From Lysinibacillus fusiformis (GTDB lineage Bacteria; Bacillota; Bacilli; Bacillales_A; Planococcaceae): 64,000 nucleotides of DNA. The notes below the pieces were generated by a model. That model was not told the DNA's origin, ran no database searches, and worked only from the letters and a program-made list of their open reading frames with translations. The stretch is taken from positions 62,001 through 126,000 of the forward strand of contig JASENG010000008.1 of NCBI GenBank assembly GCA_030027265.1, read 5' to 3'. The position numbers were made by a program, and so were the translations under genes. How positions within the stretch are numbered: position 1 is the stretch's first letter; each line of letters opens with the position of its first letter. Below are positions 46,103 to 55,402 of this stretch, in pieces.

Positions 46103-47020
46103 TCATCTCGTCTTATTTGGATCGAGTTGTGTTTTACTAATAGCATGTTGATTTTTACCATAGAAGTTCACAAGGATAACACTTGAGATTGCTATGACTC
46201 CACCGATGATCGAAATGGATTTTGGAAGCTCGCTTAACCAAATCCATGCAACAATAATGGCGATTACTGGTTCTAAGTAGAGAACAGTGGAAATGGAGCT
46301 AGCATTTGATTGAGATAATGCATAAGCCCAAGTTAGGTAAGCAATCGCTGTTGGGAATATTCCAATATAAATTGCTGTTAAGTTTACCCCAACTGGCACT
46401 GTCTGAATAGCTTCAAGTAAACCGGGTGCGAAAAATAAAAAAGGTATTGTTCCGACCCATGTAAAATAAGCCGTTAACTCGATAGCTGTATATTTTTTAA
46501 ACAATGGCTTTTGATAAACGAAAAAGATGGATGTTGCAATGGCAGCTAGAATTGTTAAAAATACACCTGGGGCGATACCAAATGTTGTATTGCCTGAACC
46601 GAATGCAATTAAGGAAATTCCGGCAAATCCGAAGGCAAGTCCAATCCAGCCAACTTTACTTAGACGTTCTTTTAAAATAAGAATGGCAAAAATCGTTGTA
46701 AAAATAGGACCCGATCCGATCAACATGCCGGATGTGCCCGCACTGATTGTTAATTGGCCAAAGGTTGCACAAATATGATATCCATTTATGCCGATTATTC
46801 CTAATAGGGCAATTTTCCAGATATCTTGTTTTTCTGGTAAACGGAACTTCATACTTGGAATTAGGGCGATAGCGAAAAATATAATGGAAGCGACAGCGAA
46901 ACGAAATAAGAGTAAATGTCCTGCAGAAAATCCACCTTGCAGACTAAAACTATTTGCTGCAAAGGTTGAACCCCAAATGAGAACGGTAAGCAGCCCTAAT
47001 AATAAAGCTTTTGAATTCAA
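46103..47020 (-). CDS. EamA/DMT family transporter
   Basis: 305 residues, ten predicted membrane helices in two EamA halves: LLGLLTVLIWGSTFAANSFS start, GTSGMLIGSGPIFTTIFAIL at the end of the first half, and LYLEPVIAIIVAWIWLSELP in the second. Drug/metabolite transporters export amino acids or other small molecules; substrate unknown. Start is TTG at 47020 with GGTGA upstream; a GTG nearby is out of frame. Confidence 0.87.
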   Translation of the reverse strand: MNSKALLLGLLTVLIWGSTFAANSFSLQGGFSAGHLLLFRFAVASIIFFAIALIPSMKFRLPEKQDIWKIALLGIIGINGYHICATFGQLTISAGTSGMLIGSGPIFTTIFAILILKERLSKVGWIGLAFGFAGISLIAFGSGNTTFGIAPGVFLTILAAIATSIFFVYQKPLFKKYTAIELTAYFTWVGTIPFLFFAPGLLEAIQTVPVGVNLTAIYIGIFPTAIAYLTWAYALSQSNASSISTVLYLEPVIAIIVAWIWLSELPKSISIIGGVIAISSVILVNFYGKNQHAISKTQLDPNKTR

Positions 47021-47116
47021 AAGTGTTCACCAATCTTTCTATTAGAATCAATAGAAACTATCTTCTCATGATAATAGATAGATTAGCAAGAACAAATTTA
47101 GAGGTGTTAATTGGCA

Positions 47117-47150
47117 AAAAAATCCCTCCTGCATTTTGCAAGAGGGGGGA
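47117..47150 (-). terminator. cotJ operon terminator
   Basis: Arms CCCTC(C)TGCA / TGCA(A)GAGGG with a T run on the minus strand, just after the cotJC stop. Confidence 0.8.
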
Positions 47151-47155
47151 TACGA

Positions 47156-47725
47156 CTAGAAGAATTTCTTTTGGCCTTGTTCGTCTTTTAGAATTTCAAC
47201 AGCTTCTCTAAATCTCATAGAATGGACAATTTCTCTTTCACGCAAGAATTTTAAACTATCGTTAATATCAGGATCGTCTGAAATATCGATTAACCATTGA
47301 TAAGTAGCGCGGGCTTTTTCTTCTGCCGCAATATCCTCGTAAAGATCTGCAATTGGATCACCCTTAGCCTGGATATATGCTGCAGTCCATGGGTTACCAG
47401 CAGCATCGTGATAGAATAATGCATGATCATGGTTTACAAAGTGGTCGCCGAGACCGGCAGCTACCATTTGTTCTGGAGTGGCATCTTTTGTCAATTTATA
47501 TATCATTGTGGCAATCATTTCCAAATGGGAAAACTCTTCCATAGAAATATCGTTAAGTAGACCAATAACCTTATCAGGAATCGAGTAGCGTTGATTCATA
47601 TAACGGAGGGCAGCAGCTAATTCTCCATCAGCCCCACCATATTGTTCGATCAAAAACTTCGCGAGCATGGGATTACATGTACTCACCTTAACGGGATATT
47701 GCAGTTTCTTTTCGTAATAAAACAT
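47156..47725 (-). CDS. cotJC: Spore coat protein CotJC, manganese-catalase-like
   Basis: 189 residues. Ferritin-like four-helix fold of the manganese catalase family: MFYYEKKLQYPVKV, GADGELAAALRYMNQRY, DISMEEFSHLEMIATMIY (metal ligands E and H) and DLYEDIAAEEKARATYQWL with further ligands. ATG at 47725 follows GGGGGGAGG. It is the last gene of the cotJA-cotJB-cotJC operon of the inner coat, expressed in the mother cell in related species. A 126-base gap with two hairpins separates it from cotJB. Confidence 0.95.
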   Translation of the reverse strand: MFYYEKKLQYPVKVSTCNPMLAKFLIEQYGGADGELAAALRYMNQRYSIPDKVIGLLNDISMEEFSHLEMIATMIYKLTKDATPEQMVAAGLGDHFVNHDHALFYHDAAGNPWTAAYIQAKGDPIADLYEDIAAEEKARATYQWLIDISDDPDINDSLKFLREREIVHSMRFREAVEILKDEQGQKKFF

Positions 47726-47785
47726 GCTTTTTTCCTCCCCCCACATTCCTTGCTTTTTTGTTGAAGCTGAACAAATTCTTTCACG

Positions 47786-47843
47786 CCCACAGGATGTGGG
47801 TCAGTCAGCCATTGCTGCACGACGCAGCGCTCTTTGGCTGACT
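47786..47843 (-). other. Hairpins between cotJB and cotJC
   Basis: A nested inverted repeat at 47803-47843 (outer arms AGTCAGCCA / TGGCTGACT, inner arms GCTGC / GCAGC) abuts a second hairpin CCCAC / GTGGG at 47786-47800. Neither has a proper T run on the minus strand, so they may act as an mRNA stability or partial attenuation element, or be a dispersed repeat. Confidence 0.6.
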
Positions 47844-47851
47844 TTCTTTGT

Positions 47852-48115
47852 CTAGACTTGCCATGGCCATGGTGAGTCGTCGAGATTCCATGGGTAATTC
47901 GAGTAGCTTCTTCCAAAGTTCATCAAGGGATGGAATTTCTTTTCGAATTCAACCTTTAACTGCATGCTTAGTTGGGCAGTTTCATTAAATTGCTGAATGG
48001 CGTCAAAGTCATGGTTGTGGGTATTTAAATAAAGGCTAAGTTCCACTAATACAAAGTCCACTGCCTGAATTTCTTCGAGACATTGATAATACTCGGGCGG
48101 CATTTGCTTAGACAT
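47852..48115 (-). CDS. cotJB: Spore coat protein CotJB
   Basis: 87 residues: PPEYYQCLEEIQAVDFVLVE, LYLNTHNHDFDAIQQFN and a C-terminal FGRSYSNYPWNLDDSPWPWQ tail typical of CotJB. ATG at 48115 overlaps the cotJA stop by 8 bases, with GGAGG inside the cotJA end. Partner of CotJA and CotJC in the coat. Confidence 0.93.
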   Translation of the reverse strand: MSKQMPPEYYQCLEEIQAVDFVLVELSLYLNTHNHDFDAIQQFNETAQLSMQLKVEFEKKFHPLMNFGRSYSNYPWNLDDSPWPWQV

Positions 48116-48332
48116 GAGGCTTTCCTCCTTTGTTTGGATCTGGGTACGGGCTATATAGTTGCGGCCAAAGAGTACCTGCCATTAGTGCTTCTTGTGGTGT
48201 GAATTGAGGAAGTCCTGGTGGCTGAAAATTCATATACAGTTGCGGAGGGGTGCTGAAACTTTTAATACGTATTGGTTTACATGGATCAAATGGACCAACG
48301 AAGGGTTTCCAATACTTAAACTGAGTAAACAT
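48108..48332 (-). CDS. cotJA: Spore coat-associated protein CotJA
   Basis: 74 residues, proline-rich: FTQFKYWKPFVGPFDPCKPI, then PPQLYMNFQPPGLPQFTPQE and ALMAGTLWPQLYSPYPDP. The PQEALMAGTLWPQL block is the CotJA signature. AAAGGAGG before the ATG. First gene of the cotJ operon. Confidence 0.93.
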   Translation of the reverse strand: MFTQFKYWKPFVGPFDPCKPIRIKSFSTPPQLYMNFQPPGLPQFTPQEALMAGTLWPQLYSPYPDPNKGGKPHV

Positions 48333-48355
48333 AAGATCCTCCTTTCAATTTTGGC

Positions 48356-48383
48356 AGATAAGAAGGTCAAAACTTTCTTATCT
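48356..48383 (-). other. Hairpin in the cotJA leader
   Basis: Perfect 9-bp arms AGATAAGAA / TTCTTATCT with a 10-nt loop, directly upstream of the cotJA ribosome site. A degenerate copy (GGCAGATAAAAAGG ... CTTTCTTATTCGCATA) lies at 42537-42573. The rest of 48384-48660 shows no gene. Confidence 0.6.
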
Positions 48384-48668
48384 ACATAAGTGTAACTTAG
48401 GCTATCTGAATTCAACGCATGAGCCTAGTTCTCTAACAACCCATTTATATGAGCACCAAAAATGGAATATTCGTATAATCCATCGAAAAAACAAGAAAAT
48501 TGTAAATTTAACAAAAGCAGTACGAACTTTTCGTAAGCCGAAATACTTATATTTTCTAAGTGTTAAAAGACTATTCCTATTTAATAATTAGAACCAATAA
48601 AATTATATTAAAAAGTATTCGGTATCATTGAGGGACTCCCTTCATACATTTATAAAAACTCGCCCTGA

Positions 48669-50579
48669 ATGGAGGTAATAGTTATCGATATTTTAAGCAG
48701 GGTTAGACGCTACAAAGAAGAAGAGGATAGCCTGAAATGGGAAGGTACATTTGCTGAATATTTAAGCATTGTTAAGGAAAGACCGGAAGTTGCACAAACA
48801 GCTCATTCACGTGTTTACAGCATGATTAAAAGCTCTGGAGTAGAGGAAAGAGATGGCAAGAAAATGTTCCAATTCTTTGGAAAAGAAATTTTCGGCCTTG
48901 AAACAGCACTAGAAAGACTTGTGGAGGAATATTTCCACCCAGCAGCCAGAAGGTTAGACGTAAGGAAAAGGATTCTTTTATTAATGGGGCCAGTAAGCGG
49001 CGGTAAATCCACAATTGTTACATTGCTTAAGCGAGGATTGGAGCAGTATTCACGGACAGACGAAGGTGCAGTTTACGCCATTAAAGGATGTCCGATGCAT
49101 GAAGATCCCCTTCATCTCATTCCACAGCATCTAAGAGAAGACTTCCATAAGGAATATGGAATTCGAATTGAGGGAAGCTTATCCCCATTAAATACAATGC
49201 GACTTGAGCAAGAGTATGGCGGGCATATCGAGGATGTATTGGTAGAGCGAATCTTCTTCTCGGAAGATAGACGAGTAGGGATTGGGACATTTACGCCTTC
49301 TGATCCAAAATCTCAGGATATTGCAGACTTGACAGGTAGTATTGACTTCTCGACAATAGCTGAATTTGGTTCAGAGTCAGATCCAAGAGCTTATCGCTTT
49401 GACGGGGAGCTCAACAAAGCAAACCGCGGTATGATGGAATTCCAAGAGATGCTGAAGCTCGATGAAAAATTCCTCTGGCATTTGTTATCCTTAACCCAGG
49501 AAGGAAACTTCAAGGCGGGCCGTTTTGCGCTCATTAGTGCAGACGAGCTAATCGTGGCTCATACGAATGAAACTGAGTATCGTACATTCATTTCGAATAA
49601 AAAGAATGAGGCGCTGCATTCACGTATTATCGTAATGCCGATTCCGTACAATTTAAAGGTAAGTGAAGAGGAGCGCATTTACTCGAAGATGATTAGGGAA
49701 AGTGATATGGCACATGTCCATATTGCACCACATGCACTCCGGGCAGCTGCTATCTTCTCAGTATTGACTAGGTTGGAAATACCGAAAAAACAAGGCATCG
49801 ACCTAGTGAAGAAAATGCGGCTATATGATGGGGAAAGTGTAGAAGGATTTAATTCGGTGGATGTTGAGGAATTGAAAAAAGAATATCCAAATGAAGGTAT
49901 GAATGGTATCGACCCTCGTTACGTGATAAACCGAATTTCTTCAGCCATTATTCGTAAAGAAGTTCCTTCTATCAATGCATTAGACGTTTTACGTTCTTTA
50001 AAAGAGGGTCTTGATCAACATGCATCGATATCGGAAGAAGATCGCGAGAAATACATGAATTACATCGCGATTGCAAGAAAAGAATACGATGAGATTGCTA
50101 AGAATGAAGTCCAAAAAGCCTTTGTTTACTCTTATGAAGAGTCTGCTAAGCATTTAATGAATAACTATCTTGATAATGTAGAAGCATTCTGCAATAAAAA
50201 TAAGCTTCGGGATCCAATTACAGGAGAAGAAATGAATCCTGATGAAAAATTGATGCGTTCGATTGAAGAACAAATCGGTATTTCGGAAAACGCAAAACGT
50301 GCATTCCGTGAAGAAATTTTAATCAGGCTTTCTGCATTTGCCCGTAAAGGCAAACGATTCGACTATAATTCTCATGAAAGATTAAGAGAAGCCATCCAGA
50401 AGAAACTGTTTGCGGATCTAAAAGATGTGGTGAAAATCACGACTTCCTCGAAAACACCTGATGAATCGCAGCTTAAAAAGATTAATGAGGTTGTTGCAAG
50501 ATTGATTGATGAGCACGGATATGACTCGAATTCAGCCAACGAATTATTAAGATATGTAGGAAGTTTATTAAATAGATAG
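48669..50579 (+). CDS. prkA: PrkA family serine protein kinase / AAA-type protein
   Basis: The open frame is given from the ATG at 48669 (636 residues). However, that ATG overlaps GGAGGT (48671-48676), and the position matching the family's N-terminus, (M)DILSRVRRYKEEE, is an ATC codon at 48684, seven bases after GGAGGT. From there the protein has 631 residues, the B. subtilis length as I recall. AAA-like N-terminal part with P-loop GPVSGGKST (107-115 from 48669), GCPMHEDPLHLIP, RIEGSLSPLNTMRLEQEYGG, and SLTQEGNFKAGRFALISADE; kinase-like C-terminal part (EMNPDEKLMRSIEEQIGISE). Involved in sporulation and stress; often reported as an ATPase/protease in recent work. Terminator at 50604. Confidence 0.93.
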   Translation: MEVIVIDILSRVRRYKEEEDSLKWEGTFAEYLSIVKERPEVAQTAHSRVYSMIKSSGVEERDGKKMFQFFGKEIFGLETALERLVEEYFHPAARRLDVRKRILLLMGPVSGGKSTIVTLLKRGLEQYSRTDEGAVYAIKGCPMHEDPLHLIPQHLREDFHKEYGIRIEGSLSPLNTMRLEQEYGGHIEDVLVERIFFSEDRRVGIGTFTPSDPKSQDIADLTGSIDFSTIAEFGSESDPRAYRFDGELNKANRGMMEFQEMLKLDEKFLWHLLSLTQEGNFKAGRFALISADELIVAHTNETEYRTFISNKKNEALHSRIIVMPIPYNLKVSEEERIYSKMIRESDMAHVHIAPHALRAAAIFSVLTRLEIPKKQGIDLVKKMRLYDGESVEGFNSVDVEELKKEYPNEGMNGIDPRYVINRISSAIIRKEVPSINALDVLRSLKEGLDQHASISEEDREKYMNYIAIARKEYDEIAKNEVQKAFVYSYEESAKHLMNNYLDNVEAFCNKNKLRDPITGEEMNPDEKLMRSIEEQIGISENAKRAFREEILIRLSAFARKGKRFDYNSHERLREAIQKKLFADLKDVVKITTSSKTPDESQLKKINEVVARLIDEHGYDSNSANELLRYVGSLLNR

Positions 50580-50603
50580 ATAATAGAAGGAATATATTGA
50601 GAG

Positions 50604-50637
50604 GAGTGTCCATAAAATTTAGGACACTCATTTTTTT
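50604..50637 (+). terminator. prkA terminator
   Basis: Arms GAGTGTCC / GGACACTC with a 10-nt loop and seven T. It separates prkA from yhbH. Confidence 0.88.
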
Positions 50638-50815
50638 ATCCTACTTACGCATATGGTGTAGTAAAAGATAAAGATTGGGTTATGAGAACAATTTACATTA
50701 AAGGGTAATTATTTAAGTAAAGCAGTGCAATTTGTCAGAAAATTCGCATATTATATGAAAAGTGATTTTCCTTGCATTTGGAAAGTGAAACTTAACAAAG
50801 ATGGGTGAGGATAAC

Positions 50816-51985
50816 ATGAGTGAAAATCAGAATCGAAACTTTGTCGTCTCTCAGGAAAATTGGTCACTCCATCGCAAAGGGTACCAAGATCAACTGCGGC
50901 ATATGGATAAAGTAAAGGATGCAATAAAAAACAATTTGCCAGATTTGATTAGTGAAGAAAGTATCATCATGTCTAATGGGAAAGAGGTTATTAAAATACC
51001 GATTCGCTCATTAGATGAGTATAAAATTCGTTATAACTATGGAAAATCAAAACATGTTGGCCAAGGACAAGGCGATAGCCAAGTTGGCGATGTTGTTGCC
51101 CGTGATGGAAAGCCTGGGAATCAGCAGGCGCAGGGTCAAGGGAAAAAAGCCGGGGATCAGCCAGGTGATGATTATTATGAAGCAGAAGTTAGTTTGGAAG
51201 ATGTTCAGAGTATGTTATTTAAAGAGTTAGAGCTTCCTAATTTACAAAGAAAAGAAACAGCAGATATCTCAACAGAAAAGATAGAGTTCAATGATATCCG
51301 TAAAAAAGGGCTAATGGGTAATATTGATAAGAAAAGAACGATATTAACTGCTATTAAAAGAAATGCGATGAAGGGGAAAGCAGAAATTACCCCAATTCAT
51401 AATGATGATTTACGTTTTAAAACTTGGGATGAAGTAACAAAACCTGAAACGAAAGCAGTTGTGCTTGCAATGATGGATACAAGTGGATCCATGGGGAATT
51501 TTGAAAAGTTCTGTGCAAGAAGCTTTTTCTTCTGGATGACGCGGTTTCTACGAACAAAGTACAAAACCGTGGAGATTGAATTTATCGCCCATCATACAGA
51601 AGCAAAAGTTGTTACAGAAGAAGAGTTCTTTACAAAGGGGGAAAGTGGAGGGACGATTTGTTCTTCCGCTTACCAAAAAGCGTTAGAACTGATAGAGCAA
51701 AAATATAATCCAGTGCGCTACAATATTTACCCAGTACATTTTTCAGATGGAGAGAATTTTTCAACCGACAATGAGAAATGTTTGCGGTTAGTAAATGAAC
51801 TAATCGAGCTTTCCAGTATGTTTGGCTATGGAGAGGTAAATCCGAATAATCGTTATTCTTCTTTGATGTCAACTTTTAAAAAGATTGATAATCCGAAGTT
51901 CCGCCACTATGTATTAAGGCAGAAGAAGGATGTATATGATACATTAAAAAGCTTCTTCCAAAAACATGATGAGACGACTGTGTAA
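50816..51985 (+). CDS. yhbH: YhbH (DUF444) sporulation protein
   Basis: 389 residues. N-terminal disordered, glycine/glutamine-rich region ([14 protein letters not shown] and [20 protein letters not shown]), then a von Willebrand A-like domain with the MIDAS-type motif [14 protein letters not shown] near residue 225 and GTICSSAY near 282. ATG at 50816 is preceded by TGAGGAT. In enterobacteria the equivalent YeaH works with PrkA-type YeaG; the adjacent prkA supports this partnership. Confidence 0.93.
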   Translation: MSENQNRNFVVSQENWSLHRKGYQDQLRHMDKVKDAIKNNLPDLISEESIIMSNGKEVIKIPIRSLDEYKIRYNYGKSKHVGQGQGDSQVGDVVARDGKPGNQQAQGQGKKAGDQPGDDYYEAEVSLEDVQSMLFKELELPNLQRKETADISTEKIEFNDIRKKGLMGNIDKKRTILTAIKRNAMKGKAEITPIHNDDLRFKTWDEVTKPETKAVVLAMMDTSGSMGNFEKFCARSFFFWMTRFLRTKYKTVEIEFIAHHTEAKVVTEEEFFTKGESGGTICSSAYQKALELIEQKYNPVRYNIYPVHFSDGENFSTDNEKCLRLVNELIELSSMFGYGEVNPNNRYSSLMSTFKKIDNPKFRHYVLRQKKDVYDTLKSFFQKHDETTV

Positions 51986-52090
51986 AGAATAGAATAGGAA
52001 TAGCGTGTTTGGCAACGAAATCAGCATAAGAAAAACATCGATATTCACTTAAAAGTGAAAATCGTGTTTTTCTATTGGGGGGGAGAAAAG

Positions 52091-53491
52091 GTGGAAAAAG
52101 AGCTTCATAAAGCAATAGAAGATATAACTGATATTGCCATAGATTTTGGCCTGGATTTTTTTCCAATGCATTATGAAATTTGCCCTGCAGAAATTATTTA
52201 TACCATTGGTGCATATGGAATGCCGACCCGTTTCTCGCATTGGAGCTTCGGAAAACAATTTCATAAAATGAAGCTGCAATATGATTTGGGTTTGAGCCAG
52301 ATTTATGAATTAGTTATAAACTCTAATCCTTGCTATGCATTCTTATTGGATACCAACACTTTAACTCAAAACAAACTGATTATTGCACATGTTTTGGCAC
52401 ACTGTGATTTTTTCAAAAATAATGTGAGGTTCTCAAATACAAGACGCGATATGGTTGAAAGCATGACTGCCACTGCAGATCGTATTGCAAGCTATGAGCG
52501 GCTTTATGGAAAAGATGAAGTCGAGCAATTTTTAGATGCAATTTTAGCCATTCAGGAACATATTGATCCGTCCTTAGTAAGACCAAAACTACTTGACTAC
52601 GAAGATGAAATTGAAGAAGATGAAATTTTTGTTGCGAAGACTCCTTATGATGATTTATGGGATTTGGATAAAAAAGAAGAACTGAAATCACCTATTCGTT
52701 ATAAGCGAAAAAAGTTCCCGCCAAAGCCTGAAAAGGATCTTCTTCTTTTCATAGAAATGCACAGCAGAGAGCTTGAAGAATGGCAGCGTGATATTTTAAC
52801 GATGATGCGTGAAGAAATGCTGTATTTCTGGCCGCAACTAGAAACGAAAATTATGAATGAGGGTTGGGCTTCTTATTGGCATCAACGGATTATGAGAGAG
52901 CTGAACTTGACAACAGATGAAACGATTGAATATGCAAAACTAAATGCAGGTGTAGTTCAGCCATCAAAAACATCGATTAACCCGTATTATTTAGGGTTGA
53001 AAATCTTTGAGGATATTGAAAAACGTTACGATAACCCAACAGAAGAAATGATTAAAATGGGTGTGAAGCCAGGCTCCGGCAGGGAAAAAATCTTTGAGGT
53101 TCGTGAAATCGAGTCGGATATTTCCTTTATCCGGAACTATTTAACAAAAGAGCTTGTTGAACAAGAAGATATGTATCTGTTTGAAAAGAAAGGGACAGAT
53201 TATAAAATTACAGATAAGGATTATCGAAATGTAAGGGATCAACTTGTATCAATGCGTGTCAATGGCGGCTTCCCATATATTGTTGTCGATAATGGAGATT
53301 ACTTACGAAACGGTGAACTGTATTTGAAGCATGGTTTCGAGGGAATGGAGCTGGATCCTCATTACTTAGAACATGTATTGCCTTATATTTACCAGCTATG
53401 GGGACGCCCTATACATGTTGAAACATATGTGGAAAACAAACCAGTCCTCTATACTTACGATGGAAAACGTAATTATAGAAAGGCACTGTAG
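52091..53491 (+). CDS. spoVR: SpoVR stage V sporulation protein
   Basis: 466 residues. GTG at 52091 follows GGGGGAG by five bases; the frame runs 12 codons upstream without a site. Family blocks: [77 protein letters not shown] and [20 protein letters not shown]. Needed for cortex formation in B. subtilis; biochemical role uncertain. Sits 105 bases after yhbH, completing the prkA-yhbH-spoVR set. Confidence 0.95.
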   Translation: MEKELHKAIEDITDIAIDFGLDFFPMHYEICPAEIIYTIGAYGMPTRFSHWSFGKQFHKMKLQYDLGLSQIYELVINSNPCYAFLLDTNTLTQNKLIIAHVLAHCDFFKNNVRFSNTRRDMVESMTATADRIASYERLYGKDEVEQFLDAILAIQEHIDPSLVRPKLLDYEDEIEEDEIFVAKTPYDDLWDLDKKEELKSPIRYKRKKFPPKPEKDLLLFIEMHSRELEEWQRDILTMMREEMLYFWPQLETKIMNEGWASYWHQRIMRELNLTTDETIEYAKLNAGVVQPSKTSINPYYLGLKIFEDIEKRYDNPTEEMIKMGVKPGSGREKIFEVREIESDISFIRNYLTKELVEQEDMYLFEKKGTDYKITDKDYRNVRDQLVSMRVNGGFPYIVVDNGDYLRNGELYLKHGFEGMELDPHYLEHVLPYIYQLWGRPIHVETYVENKPVLYTYDGKRNYRKAL

Positions 53492-53513
53492 TAAACAGCA
53501 GACTTAAATAATG

Positions 53514-53546
53514 AAAGCCCGCGAATTGGTTCATTCGCGGGCTTTT
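53514..53546. terminator. Shared spoVR/catalase terminator
   Basis: Twelve-base arms AAAGCCCGCGAA / TTCGCGGGCTTT with an 8-nt loop, between two convergent genes. Confidence 0.9.
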
Positions 53547-53555
53547 GTTCATCTA

Positions 53556-55178
53556 TTAATATGGATCAGCTTCATGTCCTTTGTTCACTGCGTCATCCAC
53601 TGCTTCATCTGCATTCTTTGCGCCTAATGGACGAGGGCTGAAGTTCGGGTCTTCTTTTTTCATCATTTCTGTTTTTTCCGCTATGCCTTCACGCAAACGG
53701 CGGCCATATTCCTCATCGGCTTGTTCAGCAAGTGCGATCATTTTATCTTGAATATCTTTCGGGCAAATCACCAAGTCATTGACAAGGTTGCTAATAAGCT
53801 CGTCCTTTTCCCATTGCTCGAAATTACGGTAAGTTTCGCCTGCTTGTTTTGTATTATCATTACGGTCAATCGATTCGCGAACAAGATTGCCTTCAATATG
53901 AGGCGTATACTCTTTGCCGGCTTGCTCAGCTTCCTTCAAACCGCCCATGCTGGATGGTTCATAGTTAATATGCGGGTTTTGGCCAGGGGCTTTATCGTTA
54001 TAGTAACGCAGTTGGCCGCCTTCTTGATTTGTTGCAACACGTTTTTTAGCAGCGTTAATCGGTAATTGTAAATAGTTCGCGCCTACACGGTAACGTTGTG
54101 TATCTGAATAAGAGAATGTGCGTCCTTGGAGCATCTTGTCATCTGAGAAATCCAGACCATCAACAAGTACCCCAGTACCGAAAGCAACTTGTTCTACTTC
54201 GTTAAAGAAATTCTCGGGGTTTTTATTTAGAACCATGCGTCCAACTGGCAACCATGGGAATTGATCATTGGGCCAAAGTTTTGTGTCATCAAGCGGATCG
54301 AAATCTAGCTCTGGGTGAGGGCCATCCTCCATAATTTGAACAAGCAGCTCCCATTCTGGATAATCGCCTTTTTCAATGGCTTCATATAAATCCTGTGTGG
54401 CATGATTGAAGTTTTTCCCTTGAATCTCTTCAGCTTCTTTAGTTGTTAAGTTTTTGATCCCTTGTTTTGGTTCCCAGTGATATTTTACTAGTACGGCTTT
54501 ACCTTCTTGGTTTACCCATTTATACGTGTTAACACCGGAGCCTTGCATCATGCGATAGTTCGCAGGAATACCCCAAGGAGAATACACGAACGTCACCATA
54601 TGGAAAGACTCGGGTGAGTTTGCACAGAAATCAAAGAAGCGTCGTGCATCTTGAATATTCGTTACAGGGTCTGGACGGAAAGCATGAATCATATCTGGGA
54701 ACTTCATCGCATCACGGATAAAGAAGATTTTTAAGTTATTTCCAACCAAATCCCAGTTTCCATCCTCCGTATAGAATTTTACAGCGAATCCACGTGGGTC
54801 ACGTAAAGTTTCAGGGGAGTGCAATCCATGTACAACTGTTGAGAAACGTACGAATAGAGGTGTCTGTTTTCCTTTTTCTTGGAAAAGCTTTGCACGCGTA
54901 TATTTTGAAGCAGGCTCATCTCCAACAGTGCCATAAGCTTCAAAGTATCCATGAGCAGCAGCACCGCGGGCATGTACAATTCTTTCCGGAACTTTTTCAC
55001 GGTCGAAGTGACTAATTTTTTCAATAAAATCATAATTCTCTAATGTAGCTGGTCCGCGATTTCCTACTGTGCGGATGTTTTGGTTGTTAGTGATTGGATG
55101 GCCTTGTCTGTTGGTTAATGTAGAATCATCTTCATAGTTCGTTTGATATTTTCCTTGGTTTGAAGGGTCTTTTTCCAT
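53556..55178 (-). CDS. Haem catalase (KatA/KatX type)
   Basis: 540 residues. Destroys hydrogen peroxide. Catalytic histidine in [16 protein letters not shown], asparagine in [18 protein letters not shown], haem-ligand tyrosine in [20 protein letters not shown], and [20 protein letters not shown]. It is longer than the ~480-residue vegetative KatA, with a C-terminal extension (about 490-540) and closer in length to the spore enzyme KatX. ATG at 55178 has AGAAAGGA 9 bases upstream. Divergent from the manganese catalase gene. Whether it is a spore or vegetative catalase is not settled. Confidence 0.94.
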   Translation of the reverse strand: MEKDPSNQGKYQTNYEDDSTLTNRQGHPITNNQNIRTVGNRGPATLENYDFIEKISHFDREKVPERIVHARGAAAHGYFEAYGTVGDEPASKYTRAKLFQEKGKQTPLFVRFSTVVHGLHSPETLRDPRGFAVKFYTEDGNWDLVGNNLKIFFIRDAMKFPDMIHAFRPDPVTNIQDARRFFDFCANSPESFHMVTFVYSPWGIPANYRMMQGSGVNTYKWVNQEGKAVLVKYHWEPKQGIKNLTTKEAEEIQGKNFNHATQDLYEAIEKGDYPEWELLVQIMEDGPHPELDFDPLDDTKLWPNDQFPWLPVGRMVLNKNPENFFNEVEQVAFGTGVLVDGLDFSDDKMLQGRTFSYSDTQRYRVGANYLQLPINAAKKRVATNQEGGQLRYYNDKAPGQNPHINYEPSSMGGLKEAEQAGKEYTPHIEGNLVRESIDRNDNTKQAGETYRNFEQWEKDELISNLVNDLVICPKDIQDKMIALAEQADEEYGRRLREGIAEKTEMMKKEDPNFSPRPLGAKNADEAVDDAVNKGHEADPY

Positions 55179-55339
55179 GGGTATCATCCTTTCTTTCTTT
55201 CTTTTACGTACATTAGGACTAAAATCGATTTATTCCTAAGACAGTATAAATTTAGAAATAACCGATATTATACTACCCTACATAGATTAAAAGTATTCTT
55301 AAAAGTGAATGTTTTTTGTGTTTGAAAAGTGAACTTTGG

Positions 55340-55354
55340 TGATAATGATTATTA
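55340..55354. promoter_or_regulatory. Fur/PerR-type operator box
   Basis: TGATAATGATTATTA matches the 7-1-7 Fur consensus TGATAATNATTATCA with one difference and the PerR form TTATAATNATTATAA with two. It lies 49 bases upstream of the manganese catalase ATG and about 160 upstream of the haem catalase. PerR would fit the peroxide theme best. Confidence 0.6.
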
Positions 55355-55402
55355 ACTTCTTTTAAGCTTTTCGAAGTAAAACTCATATCCAGGAGGTAAC
55401 CA

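Noticed and set aside
45958-46161. 67-codon minus-strand frame overlapping the end of the EamA gene
   Set aside because: Overlaps the transporter stop and terminator; no ribosome site; composition not protein-like.
47683-47916. 77-codon frame spanning the cotJB-cotJC gap
   Set aside because: Overlaps both coat genes in another frame and reads through the hairpins; no start signal.
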